From positions 2,170,001-2,234,000 of the forward strand of contig NC_044010.1 in assembly GCF_900496995.4 (NCBI RefSeq): a stretch of 64,000 bases of DNA. Direction: 5' to 3'. The stretch's first letter is position 1, and each line of letters begins with the position of its first letter. The notes under the pieces are model-generated. The model worked only from the letters and a program-made list of their open reading frames with translations, had not been told where the DNA came from and ran no database searches. The position numbers and the translations under genes were made by a program. This document shows positions 13,281 through 23,480 of this stretch, piece after piece. Source of the DNA: Aquila chrysaetos chrysaetos. Taxonomy: Eukaryota > Chordata > Aves > Accipitriformes > Accipitridae.

Positions 13281-14939
13281 AACTCTGCTTGAGTAATACC
13301 TTAGTTTTTATTTAGCTTATACTAATTGTGAGAGTTTAAAACTGTCTGACTATGGTATTGCAGTCTTCACAGAAACAGAGGTCTCAAGATTACTCAGAAC
13401 TACCCAGCCAATGTCCCTCATTATGATTGACAGAAATCCCCCTCTCCCCATACCTTAAGAGGCCTCAATCTTTGTGCCTCCTGTCTTTCCAGCCTCCTGT
13501 CTTTCCAGCAAAATGGCCAAAAAAAGGAAAATGAATTTCGAATGAGTAATTATTACCACTTTTTCTGTTCTACCTTTGTGGTACTTTTCATTCAGAAGAT
13601 CCAAATTATCTGTGCTAAGGAGAACAATTATATGCAGAGTTCATTTTCATGGAGAGTGGGAGCTGGAAAGGATGGCTCTGAGGAACATATGCACCAGTAC
13701 AGAAAGGAGGAGAGGGCAGCAGTTTTCTCCAGGACACTATTGTTATTAAGTGAACTTGTTATTATAGAAACTTACATATGCAAGTTTCACACTAATGCTG
13801 ACTCAGAGTAAATAGGATCTTGGCTTTTAAGGGTTCCTCCCAAAAGCCTTTTCACATGCAGAACAGAAGGGAATTCATCCTAAGCACCTAAAAAGTGTTG
13901 ACAATAATAATAATCTTTCACTGTGGTTTACACATTTGGCCTAGCTGGGCATACATTTCTGTACCAGCATATACTGTTTTGGTTAGAGGCTTAACTTTAT
14001 TTTTACCTTTGAATTATTGCCTCAGCTGTGGATAGTCACATTTTATGCTTATCCTGGTATAGATTATCTTCCTCTAGTAAAGAACTAAGCTGCACCGGTA
14101 GAAGCAGGTGTGGATTCACTCTCCATAGGTGACTGTGTTGCCCCCAGCAGCACCACCTGCAGTCTGTGCTCTCGCGGATCACGCTGTGCATTAATGGCCA
14201 TGCAGCTGCACAGCTGCCTCCCCCATCCACCCTGCCCAACTCTCAGCACCATTTCTTGAGCCAAACAGCACGGATACAAGTGAGGGACTTGATAAATCTT
14301 TAACTAAACCAACAGAACAACTATGTCTAAGTAAGGGTGTCGCAAAATACATCCACTGTTCACAAAGGATCTTTGGGATACAAGCAGAAATTGGGTACCC
14401 CAGCATGAAACAATACAATGATTTCATACGATGGTGTTAGGTTCATTAGATAACTCCTAGTGAAGCAATGTTCCCCTTGCAGGCTCCTCTGCCCTGCTGC
14501 TCTCTGACCTTGCTCAGAGATCTTACAGGTAGTTGCTTCCCTTGGCTTGTTCCCCTTGGCTCCACCATTCAGCTGGAGCTCTACACACAAATGCACCTGC
14601 CTTGGCCTGGGTGTTTGCCAACACATTTTTTAGTGCTTTGGTTAAGTAGATTTGTACAGGTCTGGGAGAAACAATGCAACTTCTTATCACCTATGACCAA
14701 ACTCTCCATGAAATTCAGCCCCTCGGGCAGCATATGTTTTACATCTGACTTTGATAAATCAGATGTGGGCTAATTATTCCCTATAATTTGAGGTCATGCA
14801 GATATGGTCCTCAGAATTAAAGACTTGTAGACTTTAAGTTCAAATTCCAAGTACTGTTCATTTTGGGAGTTGTAGAGATTGCTGGTGGCTCACCTCCTAG
14901 GCTGATTCAAACTCCATTTTAAGATGAAGTCATGGGAAC

Positions 14940-15065
14940 ATAAATGCAAATTCACAGAATTGAGATCAGAAAGCAATTAGGCCATTTTGTCCAATCCCCT
15001 ACACAGAACTTTGGAAGGTTTCAGGGTATGACCTTGCTACCCTTCTGCAGAGTCCAGTGACTTTG
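14940..15065 (+). mobile_element. Possible degraded CR1/L3 LINE fragment
   Basis: The run TTCACAGAATTGAGATCAGAAAG followed by CCATTTTGTCCAATCCCCTA echoes the ATAGAATT...GGACCATTAGTCCAACCCC pattern found near the 3' end of CR1/L3 LINEs. Divergence is high, so this may be a coincidence. Confidence 0.3.
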
Positions 15066-16178
15066 GTTTGACTGAGGCACATCAGCCAAGAAAAGGACTG
15101 TTACAGAAGATTACTCGTTTGGAAACAAAGGGAGCAAAATGTTTTCTGATGCCACAATAGCGTGACATCAGAGTAAAACTGAGATGAGACAATGAGCACA
15201 AGCCACTTCTCCGTCTGTAACAGAGTAAGAGAGGGAAAATGTTCCAGGATGGCTCAACAGGACCATTTTCTCTAGTGCAGCATTTTCAGCATCATGCAAC
15301 ATCTACCATCTTTCTTGGACATGAGACAAAATCCAAACATGGAGCCATCTCAGCTCTGCAGAGATAAGAACTAGTGAGTTACATCTCAGATGGCACATCT
15401 CAGACATATCAAACCTACAGAAAATCTCATCTGGTAGCTGGGCTGAATAAAACACAAAGCCCAGATTCTTTGCCACAAGGTGATCTCTACTCCATGCTGT
15501 TTCAGGATTTCTGCAAGTCTTAAAGACTTCACTATTTAAGTGAAATAAAAATAACTTTTCATAAATAAATAGTTTACTGACTGAACTTGCCAAGGCTGCA
15601 TCTCCCCAAACCTCAGGGGAAGAATTGGTTGTACTGAATCAACTACACTGAGAAAGGACTCTCTCTTCATACCTTCAACACCTACAAATCTTCCAGGGCC
15701 TGCCAGGCTGCCCACAAACTGACAGCATTTCTGCAATTAAAATAAACTGGCCTAGAGTCAATTTTACAAAAGGAAAGTGCAGGATTTCTTTCTGGCTTAC
15801 AGGGGAGAAGGCTGGGGGAGAGGTCTGGGGAAAGATGAAGTAGTAGGTACAGAGTAGAAGCAGTGTAGCAGAGGAGAGATAAGGTGTAGTTGCAAAAAGG
15901 TGTCCTGTGTTGCCCTCAGTGCCTAGAATTAGTTAAGCTTTGGCCATGTGAGAAAAATACAAGCCTTTCCACCTAACAAGAAAAAGACTTTTTTAGCCTT
16001 TTTTTTTTTTTTTGGCGTTAAACACCTTGTTAATTTTTCAGCGATTAACAGCCGTTTAGCACATGGAGAGTGCGGTGGGCAACTTATGTAGACGAATAAA
16101 TTAAGGCTAAGAATGCATGCTAAGATGAAAATCAAAGCTGTCTGTTTTATTGGAAAGGCATCTGCAAATGAGAAGGGA

Positions 16179-16209
16179 GGAAATTGGTATCTCATTAAAA
16201 ATGGGAAAG

Positions 16210-16241
<32 letters not shown>

Positions 16242-16262
16242 GAAACTGAAATCTCGTTAAAA
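16179..16262. repeat. (GA)n microsatellite between two copies of a 22-bp word
   Basis: An uninterrupted (GA)11 tract occupies about 16219-16240. It is bracketed by GGAAATTGGTATCTCATTAAAA (16179-16200) and GGAAACTGAAATCTCGTTAAAA (16241-16262), which share about 18 of 22 positions in the same orientation. The layout suggests a segment duplication whose GA-rich middle later expanded. Confidence 0.75.
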
Positions 16263-18809
16263 TAACTGGAGAGTCTGTCCTAATTATACGTTTCCAATTG
16301 CTAACAAGAGGATATTTGTTAGAGGTTCAGAGTGCTTTTCCTCCAACCAAAACAAACAATATTAATGGCATTATTCTGTCTCCTTGGTGCAGTAGCAGTG
16401 ACAGAATCTTTTTCAAAATAAACACTTCAGAGCTGGAGATCAGCAATGTTACTGTAAGCAAAAGAGGTCAATTGCTTTTTCTCTTAATGACTAGTTGGAG
16501 TGTTGTGGCCTGACCTCTACCCCGCTACACGTAAAGTGGCAGGTGGGCCTTACAAAAAGGCAGCTCAGTTTAGTAATGAACTAGTCCACAGGGCAGCAGA
16601 GGCACCCTTGCCCTGAACTACAAAGCTAACAGGTCCCTTCAGCCTCACCAGTTGCCTGGGTCTTGTGCTGGAAAACAGTGAGGCTCATCGCTCGCCTCTG
16701 AACTTAAAGATGGGCCATCGTGTCTAGCAAACAGAGAAGTGGACTGAATGCCAGAGACTTGTGACATTTACTCCCACTTCTTCCACTGACTGATTCAATG
16801 ACTTTGCAAATGTAGCCTTGCCTTGGTTCTGTATAGACTGAGTATAAAAATACTTTCCCCTATTATTTCAAGATCCCAGTAGAAATGAGGCAGAAATACA
16901 AAGTTCTACCACACTGCAGAAAGAACCCTAGAACCTGCTTTGACTGCTGAACAAACTGCAACTCAGCTTGGCTACAATACTCCAGAATTTGTCCCTCAAA
17001 TAGCCATAGTCATGTTTGGGAAACCCATTGCAGGTGGTAACAGGGTTCACAGCTGCGGGGGCCTGACCCCAGAGCCTTCAGCCTTATCTCTACCTCTAAC
17101 GTGCCAGTGCCAGTGACATAAGCTCCAGCCACCAGTTGGACAACTTTAACTGGGGCTCATTCTAGTCCCAGCTAAATGCTTACTTAGCAAAAACCAGCAG
17201 CCTGCTCCAAGCAAAAATAGGAAAGGCACATTTTACACAGCCTGGAACAAGAAGGTTAAAACACACTAGAAATAGTGAGCTGGTTGTCATGACATGCCTT
17301 TGCCCAGGACACCTCTAGCAGAACCTCAAATCCAAGCCAAACCACAGTGTCCCTCTGGCACAAGTTCCCTTTCCTCCTTTCTAACTCAAGAATTATCCAA
17401 CATGTCATACGGGACATGTTTCAGACATAAGGATGGTAGAAGGTGCCACCTGAAATAGCACAAAATTCTCAATCTAGAAATGATTCACCTAGCGTGCTAT
17501 CATCTGTCTCCAGCTGAGGTACTTCCATACTGTCTGGCGTACTATCCTATCCAGATCTCTTCTCCAGGCCATCCAATCTGGTTTGCCAAGCAGCAAATCT
17601 AGACAAGGCATCAGGCTATGGGATACAGGAGATTGCTTGTTGGCAGCAGCACAGTGTACTGGTCTCCAGAGAGCATCTTTGCCTGCACATGTGAATCTAA
17701 TGAAAGCTGGATACAGCTACACCTTCATTGCCATCACCTCCCTACTCCAGAGGTAGTAGGTGATGAGAGACCTGCAGAGAACGTCTGCCTGTGAGAGTAA
17801 TCCCAGGCAGAGGTAAAGATGGAGGATGCTAACTGGATGGAAGAGAATGATTGCTGGGAGAAAACCATAAGGAATTCTCAGCAGGAGGCAAGGGGATGTT
17901 CACACCCCTGCTCAGTATTTGATCTTCCTCTCCCAAAGAGCTTGTGGTCCTTCACCCAGGATGGACAAGCTGCTTGTGTCCCAGAGGTGTCTTCAGATCC
18001 TCAGGCAGCACAGCCGTCCAGCCCACCTATCCTGAAGGAGCTAAGAGCCAAACCCTCTGAGAGGGCAAGAGGTGGATTGGTTGTAAGTTCTTCCAGTTGT
18101 ACCTCAGTTTTTGTCCAAAAGGACCCAGGTATCAAGTGTTGTGCTGTTCTGATGCCAACCTTGGTTTTCATGTGCACAGACAGCGTCACCACAGCATCAC
18201 GATTTGTACTTATTCCCTGCCCCATAAGCCAAAAAGCAGCAAAGCCAACTTGTGAACAGATGGACCAGTGGTTCAATCCTGATGTTGTCTGCTTGGAAAA
18301 AGTTGCCAGGCTTCTCACACTGGCTATGCCTGGTGCCACAAACTGTCATGATCCAGCTTGACCCAGCTTGTTCTAGAGGGTACTGCAGCACGTGTCTGCT
18401 CCCAAAAGTATACTCCACCTCTGCTCCATAGGAGCGCAGGGCCAAAGTACAAGGGACATATGGGTCTGTGTGGTCAGGAGACAGCTGCATGATTCAGGGC
18501 AGCAGGTCATAAGCAGCATTCCTTAAATCATAGGCAGCATCCTTGTTGCAGCTGGGATAGAGTTAGTTTTCTTTCTAGTAGCTGGTATAGTCTTATGTTT
18601 TGGATTTAGTATGAGAATAATGTTAATAACACACTGCTGTTTTCAGTTGTTGCTAAGTAGTGTTTATACTAAGTCAAGGATTTTTCAGCTTCTCGTGCCC
18701 AGCCAGCAAGAAGGCTGGAGGGGCACAAGAAGCTGGGAAGGGACACAGCCAGGACAGCTGACCCAAACTGGCCAAAGGAATATTCCATACCATATGAAGT
18801 CATGCCCAG

Positions 18810-18816
18810 TATATAA
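18810..18816 (+). promoter_or_regulatory. LTR TATA box
   Basis: TATATAA stands directly before the AACTGGGGGGAGTTGG block that marks the U3/R border in this family. It is a better TATA match than in copy 1, so this LTR is more likely to retain promoter activity, though none is shown here. Confidence 0.55.
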
Positions 18817-19009
18817 ACTGGGGGGAGTTGGAGGGCCAGGGGAGCAGATCACTTCTTGGGAACTAACTGGTCATCAGTCAGCAAGTGCTGAGCAATTGCA
18901 TTGTGCATCACTTGTTTTGTATATTCCAATTCTTTTATTTTTATTATTGTCATTTTATTACTATTATTATTCTTATTATCATTATTATTATTCTCTTCCT
19001 TTCTGTCCT

Positions 19010-19015
19010 ATTAAA
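19010..19015 (+). terminator. LTR polyadenylation signal
   Basis: ATTAAA in TCCTATTAAACTGTC, in the same place as in copy 1. It would serve transcripts ending in R. Confidence 0.5.
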
Positions 19016-19116
19016 CTGTCCTTATCTCAGTCCACAAGTTTTACTTTTTTTCGATTCTCTCCCCCATCCCACTGGCTTCATGGTGCTTAGCTGCTGGCTG
19101 GGGTTAAACCACGACA

Positions 19117-22100
19117 GGCGAGTACCTTGAGGCCGTGAAGACTGATGTCTTCTTCAGAGGACAGGGTGCTGGCCTGGTCATGTCTGTCCCAAGTTGCATA
19201 AGAACCGATGTAATGAACTGCGGTGTTTCAACTGGTGCCAGTGGCCATGGGTCTCCAAAGTAATCCCAAATAGGTTATATATTCCTTACAATTAACATGA
19301 TCACAAGAACATCATGGGGCCAGTATGTGGGGATGTGAATGCCATCCACTACCCCTCCTACCATGCTGCAGTGAAATCTTTTTTGGGTGAACAGTCCTAT
19401 TCAGTAGGTCCTGGCCTGGAGCAGTATGGCAGAAGGCCAGCTTGCACCACTTGGCCAGAAGACAGAGTTCATTTTTTTGCACGGAGAAAAAAACCCACCA
19501 GAATACCCCAAAACAACAAAAAAGGACAATGTAAATGTAGACAAAATCTCCCAGTATAAGTGTAGGTGGCACATTGCATGAAACTCACAGGCATTAGAAA
19601 GAGCATAGCTAACTTAAGGCAACATTGCACCAAAATCATTATTGTGCTGCCAATAGTTTGGTACTATTCTATCTACTGCCTTAGCTATACTGCACTTGGA
19701 GTTAGTTTTGAACATGGATTCTCATCTGTCTCTTCCAGACTGTGCACTGGGCCATGTAGGCATAGCCTTGGGTCCTCCTGCCCTGTCTCAAGGGAAAGAA
19801 GACATATATGGCAGACGGTGAGATGTTCAGACATTGTGAGTGGGTGAACAGAACCAGGCTCAAGTGAACGCCACTTTAAGCTAGTCATCACTTCTCACTT
19901 AATAGGAGCAAACTGAATGCAAATATTGAATACTTAGTGACGTGGTTTGATAATGTTACTAAAATCGATGTACAAAATAGACATGTCAGATTTTACTAGA
20001 AGGAGCCAACAGCAAGCCAAATTCATTTTATGATCTCTTAATTATAAAACAAAATCCACTAGTACCTTCCCCACTGCTTATTGCTTTTACAGACTACAGC
20101 CAAGCTGCCATTAAGCTGTATATAACTCTAACAGGGAAGGCTGGCTCTAAATTATGTCGCTATGAATCATCAAGCAGAATTCTGCTATTGTATAAATCCG
20201 TACAATGGTAAGGACAGAAAAGGCCTTGAGTGACTTCACTATGTTCAGAGAAACTCTATGCGCCTGTTGTGGAAACCAAGGGGAGGCGAAGGAATGCACT
20301 GGTCAAAGTGGATGAGACTGCCCATGCAAATGCAGCACAGGCCTGAATCAGACAACCTTCTTTCCAGTTTCCTTTCTTCCCTTCTCCACTTTTTTTCTTT
20401 TTCACAGGCGATTTCTCTGATAATCCTGTATGCTGGTATTACCAGCAGCACACAAGTGTGTCTAAAACCTTGACGACAGTAATTAATGTATTCCATCAGC
20501 ACCCATGTCTCACAGCCAGCTGTTTTGTTGTGAAATCTGCCAAGCCCTAGAGGCAGAAAACTGTGCCCCCTCCTTTCGCTCCATACAATGTCTGGTGTAA
20601 CTTTCACTTAACGATTAGTGGCTTTATTCAATCCATCAGCATAGGGCAGGGGTTACACTACTCTCAGGGACATCCAGCAAAACCTGATCTGATAGAAAGC
20701 ATTCTGCTGAAGGAGAAGTGCCTATCAGAAGAGTAGCTGCAGGTGGAGAAATGAGAGAGGAAAGAGGGGAGGCCATTTAGGGAGAGAAATACCTCTTCTG
20801 TTCTGCTTAGTTATCAGAGCATACAATAGGATGCCTGGGGAAGAAAGATCTTGGCTGTCAGAGTAGGCAGATAAGATAGGAGCTATGCTTGATTATTGCA
20901 GTGACCACCAGACTGTGCATCTGGGCTTTCTGTCTTATTCTATTCCAAGCAGAGTCTGAGAAATTTGTTTTGTACTGTCAAGCCCCTGTAACTTCCCTGT
21001 ATGGAAAGCCCCATTTTTAATGGCACTTGACATAGGAATGGAGTGGTTTTATGTACCATGAATATTCGCCAACATGCAAGTAGAAAAGGAGCTTCTGATC
21101 ATCTATAAAGAAAACCACTTGTTTACTCAAGATTTAGAGGAGCTAGAAATGGAAAACCACTTTAAGAAATCTTCTTTATAAAACCTTTGCACTGACTAAT
21201 GTGTTTATGAGTCATTAAGGTTACTGCTGTCCTGATTCACAGCAAGAATGTGCATGTAAATGAATTTTCCATTACTATTGTCTCAATAACGGCAAAGGAA
21301 ACAGGTAAAGAGATGGGACTTGAACCTTGCCCTCAAAACAGGTAGGTTTATAACCTTTCTCAAATCAGTAGTATCAAACCATCCTCCACCAGGAACATTA
21401 AACATGGCAGTCATGAATGTTCCATAAGCTCCCTGTTTTCTCTGGACCCATTCCCCAGCCAAACCTGCTTGGAGGCTCTCAATCAGTCCACGCTGGCTGC
21501 CTTAGAAGTCCTTCAAATCCACCACCTATTGCCTTCCTGAGCTGCGCTGCAGGCTGCAGTTGTCATTCCTGGTTCCTTCACTCCAGGTCCCTTGTCTGCA
21601 GTAGCCCACTCTAGCGTGGAATTCCATTTGATCCACCACTCTTTTGCAGAAAAAGCAGAAATCGGCCCTTACCAATCATTACTGTAGGTGACAAATATCT
21701 TCGGTAGATAGGTGCAGTATTTAAATATAGGTAAAGACTCCCTCCTGTGGAGCTTATGAACTCTGCAAAACCCTATCAGGTTTCGAGACTCTGCAGGGGA
21801 AGTTGTAAGTACTGAACAGCATTTGGGACATGCGTTAGCTTTGGGGACAAATCCCTAAAAAGATGTAGGCAGTCAGTCTGAGTTGGTGACAACTAAGTCT
21901 AAATTTGTTAGCCTGAAAAAACAAATTCAGCTCCTGCCTATGTCGGCTGGAAGCTACAGCGAGGCGGCTGTGCCTCACTGAACCTTTTTCAGAACAAATA
22001 ATGACGGCTGCGACGCTGCCTGTCGCCTGACCTCACGCTCTTTGCACTTTTGATGTCATGAGAAGTGCGGGGCCGGGGGCAACGGGGAGCATTTGTGGCT

Positions 22101-22305
22101 GGTGGGGGGAACTTCTGCCCCACGTTCACGCTTCTGGCAACTGCTTGGGCCTTCACGAAGACCTTCCTCCAGTCAAGGGGCACGAAGAGCAAAGAGGGTA
22201 CCTGCGAAAGACTCTGTGGATAAAACCGGGGGTCTGGCAGCTGAAGCCTGAGCTCCAGAGACAGCTCAGGTTTTAACACTTAAAAGTTCCTCGAGTAGCT
22301 GACAG
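19117..22305. other. Intergenic DNA, no gene recognised
   Basis: No frame above about 120 codons and no family match. GC and CpG content begin to rise after about 21950, leading into the minisatellite and CpG-rich block. Confidence 0.65.
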
Positions 22306-23035
22306 GCGTCCCCTCAGGCAGGCTCTCCTCAGGCGGGCTCCCCTCAGGCGGGCTCTCCTCGGGCGGGCTCCCCTCAGGCGGGCTCTCCTCAGGCGGGCTC
22401 TCCTCAGGCGGGCTCCCCTCAGGCGGGCTCCCCTCAGGCGGGCTCCCCTCAGGCAGGCTCTCCTCAGGCGGGCTCCCCTCAGGCGGGCTCTCCTCAGGCG
22501 GGCTCTCCTCAGGCAGGCTTTCCTCAGGCGGGCTCCCCTCAGGCAGGCTCCCCTCAGGCGGGCTCTCCTCAGGCGGGCTCTCCTCAGGCAGGCTCTCCTC
22601 AGGCGGGCTCCCCTCAGGCAGGCTCTCCTCAGGCAGGCTCCCCTCAGGCGGGCTCCCCTCAGGCAGGCTCCCCTCAGGCAGGCTCCCCTCAGGCGGGCTC
22701 CCCTCAGGCGGGCTCCCCTCAGGCAGGCTCTCCTCAGGCGGGCTCCCCTCAGGCGGGCTCCCCTCAGGCAGGCTCTCCTCAGGCGGGCTCTCCTCAGGCG
22801 GGCTCCCCTCAGGCGGGCTCTCCTCAGGCGGGCTCCCCTCAGGCGGGCTCCCCTCAGGTGGGCTCTCCTCAGGCGGGCTCTCCTCGGGCGGGCTCCCCTC
22901 AGGCAGGCTCTCCTCAGGTGGGCTCCCCTCAGGCGGGCTCCCCTCAGGCAGGCTCCACTCCTGCCCCATGGCGGGGGCCGCTGTGGCTGCTCTCCCTCCG
23001 CCTCCTCGCTGCCTCTGCCTGGCTCCTTCCCTCAC
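22280..23035 (-). CDS. Hypothetical repeat ORF across the minisatellite (doubtful)
   Basis: A 251-codon frame runs on the minus strand from an ATG at 23035 to a stop at 22280. An internal ATG begins MGQEWS next to a CCGCCATGG-like Kozak context near 22970. The body is over 40 pentapeptides of P/L-P-E-G/E-S and the tail ends VSYSRNF. It would be an acidic, disordered repeat protein with no signal peptide or membrane segment. The unit length alone guarantees an open frame when no unit carries a stop, and the plus strand is also partly open, so I think it more likely noncoding. I know no family with this repeat. Confidence 0.12.
   Translation of the reverse strand: MREGARQRQRGGGGRAATAAPAMGQEWSLPEGSPPEGSPPEESLPEGSPPEESPPEESPPEGSPPEGSPPEESPPEGSPPEESPPEESLPEGSPPEGSPPEESLPEGSPPEGSPPEGSLPEGSLPEGSPPEGSLPEESLPEGSPPEESLPEESPPEESPPEGSLPEGSPPEESLPEESPPEESPPEGSPPEESLPEGSPPEGSPPEGSPPEESPPEESPPEGSPPEESPPEGSPPEESLPEGTPVSYSRNF
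22306..22965. repeat. GC-rich 15-bp minisatellite, 42 full units
   Basis: From 22321 to 22950 the sequence is 42 perfect-length 15-bp units of GGCTCYCCTCAGGCR, with worn partial units on both sides. There are no indels in 630 bases. Variation is almost confined to two sites: base 6 is C in 23 units and T in 19, and bases 14-15 are CG in 28, CA in 12 and TG in 2. A few units have a private change (CGGGCG at 22351 and 22876, TTTCC at 22516). Because 15 is a multiple of 3, frames pass through it: the minus strand reads PPEGS/PPEES/LPEGS/LPEES, one plus frame reads GSPQA. It is probably a polymorphic VNTR. Confidence 0.97.
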
Positions 23036-23480
23036 CCAGGGAAGGCCACAGTCGTCAGCTCCCCAGAGCCCGAGTGACCCTCCTCAGGCCTCCTTGTCCC
23101 ACCTTCATCGCCCTCCCTCCGCCATTGCAAAAGGACCGTCGTTACCCGCCATGGCGGGGAGCCCTGAGGGAATCCCGGGCACAGGGCAGCCTGGAGGGGC
23201 TCCGGGTAAATCAGCTCCAATCCCTGCCGCAAAACAGGCGAGGCCGCCAGCGAGCAGAGGCGCAAACACGTTGCCCGTTCGCTGAGCAGACTTTGCCACC
23301 CGTTTCTCTCGTGTCACGGCGGTATTTGAGAAGAAACACGGGGTGGCCGCAAAGACCTGGATGGCGGCTGAGGGGAGAAGGCCTTGAAATGGCCACGGCT
23401 CAAAGCAAGGCGGGAGATGGTGGTGGGAAGCCCCCAGCGGTGCTCGGTACAGCCGGGATGCATTTGGGGGGAATTCAAGA
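22966..23480. promoter_or_regulatory. CpG-rich block, possible CpG island promoter
   Basis: CpG dinucleotides are frequent here (about thirty in 450 bases by eye), unlike the surrounding DNA. The block has GGCGGG-type Sp1-like words, a palindromic CCCGCCATGGCGGG at 23145-23158 and an ATGGCGGC word (YY1-like) near 23364. Several short frames begin at Kozak-like ATGs on both strands but none gives a recognisable protein. Together with the minisatellite it forms a CpG-rich domain of about 1.2 kb. It may be an unannotated promoter or only a GC-biased recombination patch. Confidence 0.45.

Larger units (their letters stand above)
13281..18537. other. Intergenic DNA, no gene recognised
   Basis: No convincing gene. 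A 16-bp word CCTCCTGTCTTTCCAG occurs twice in tandem near 13478-13509. A weak LINE-like scrap lies near 14940-15010. The block 16010-16340 is AT-rich and enhancer-like around a GA microsatellite. A 180-codon plus-strand frame at 17819-18361 is overlapped by a 112-codon frame on the other strand and shows no domain. Confidence 0.6.
18538..19116 (+). mobile_element. Solo LTR of an avian endogenous retrovirus (family A, copy 2)
   Basis: It aligns over its length with the LTR at 3159-3749 in the same orientation and differs mainly by substitutions and short indels in the TTATTATTATT-rich part and near the 3' end. The 5' end is degraded (the TGTCC start reads about GCATCC), while the 3' end keeps AACCACGACA. 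Flanks GGCAG and GGCGA may be the worn remains of a 5-bp target duplication. It keeps a better TATA box (TATATAA, 18810-18816) and ATTAAA at 19010-19015. No retroviral coding region lies next to it. Confidence 0.88.

Noticed and set aside
14830-14870. tRNA B-box-like GTTCAAATTCC
   Set aside because: No A box at the right distance and no cloverleaf pairing around it.
17819-18361. 180-codon plus-strand frame just left of the second LTR
   Set aside because: I considered a retroviral remnant because an LTR follows, but no gag, pol or env motif is visible and an antisense frame overlaps it.
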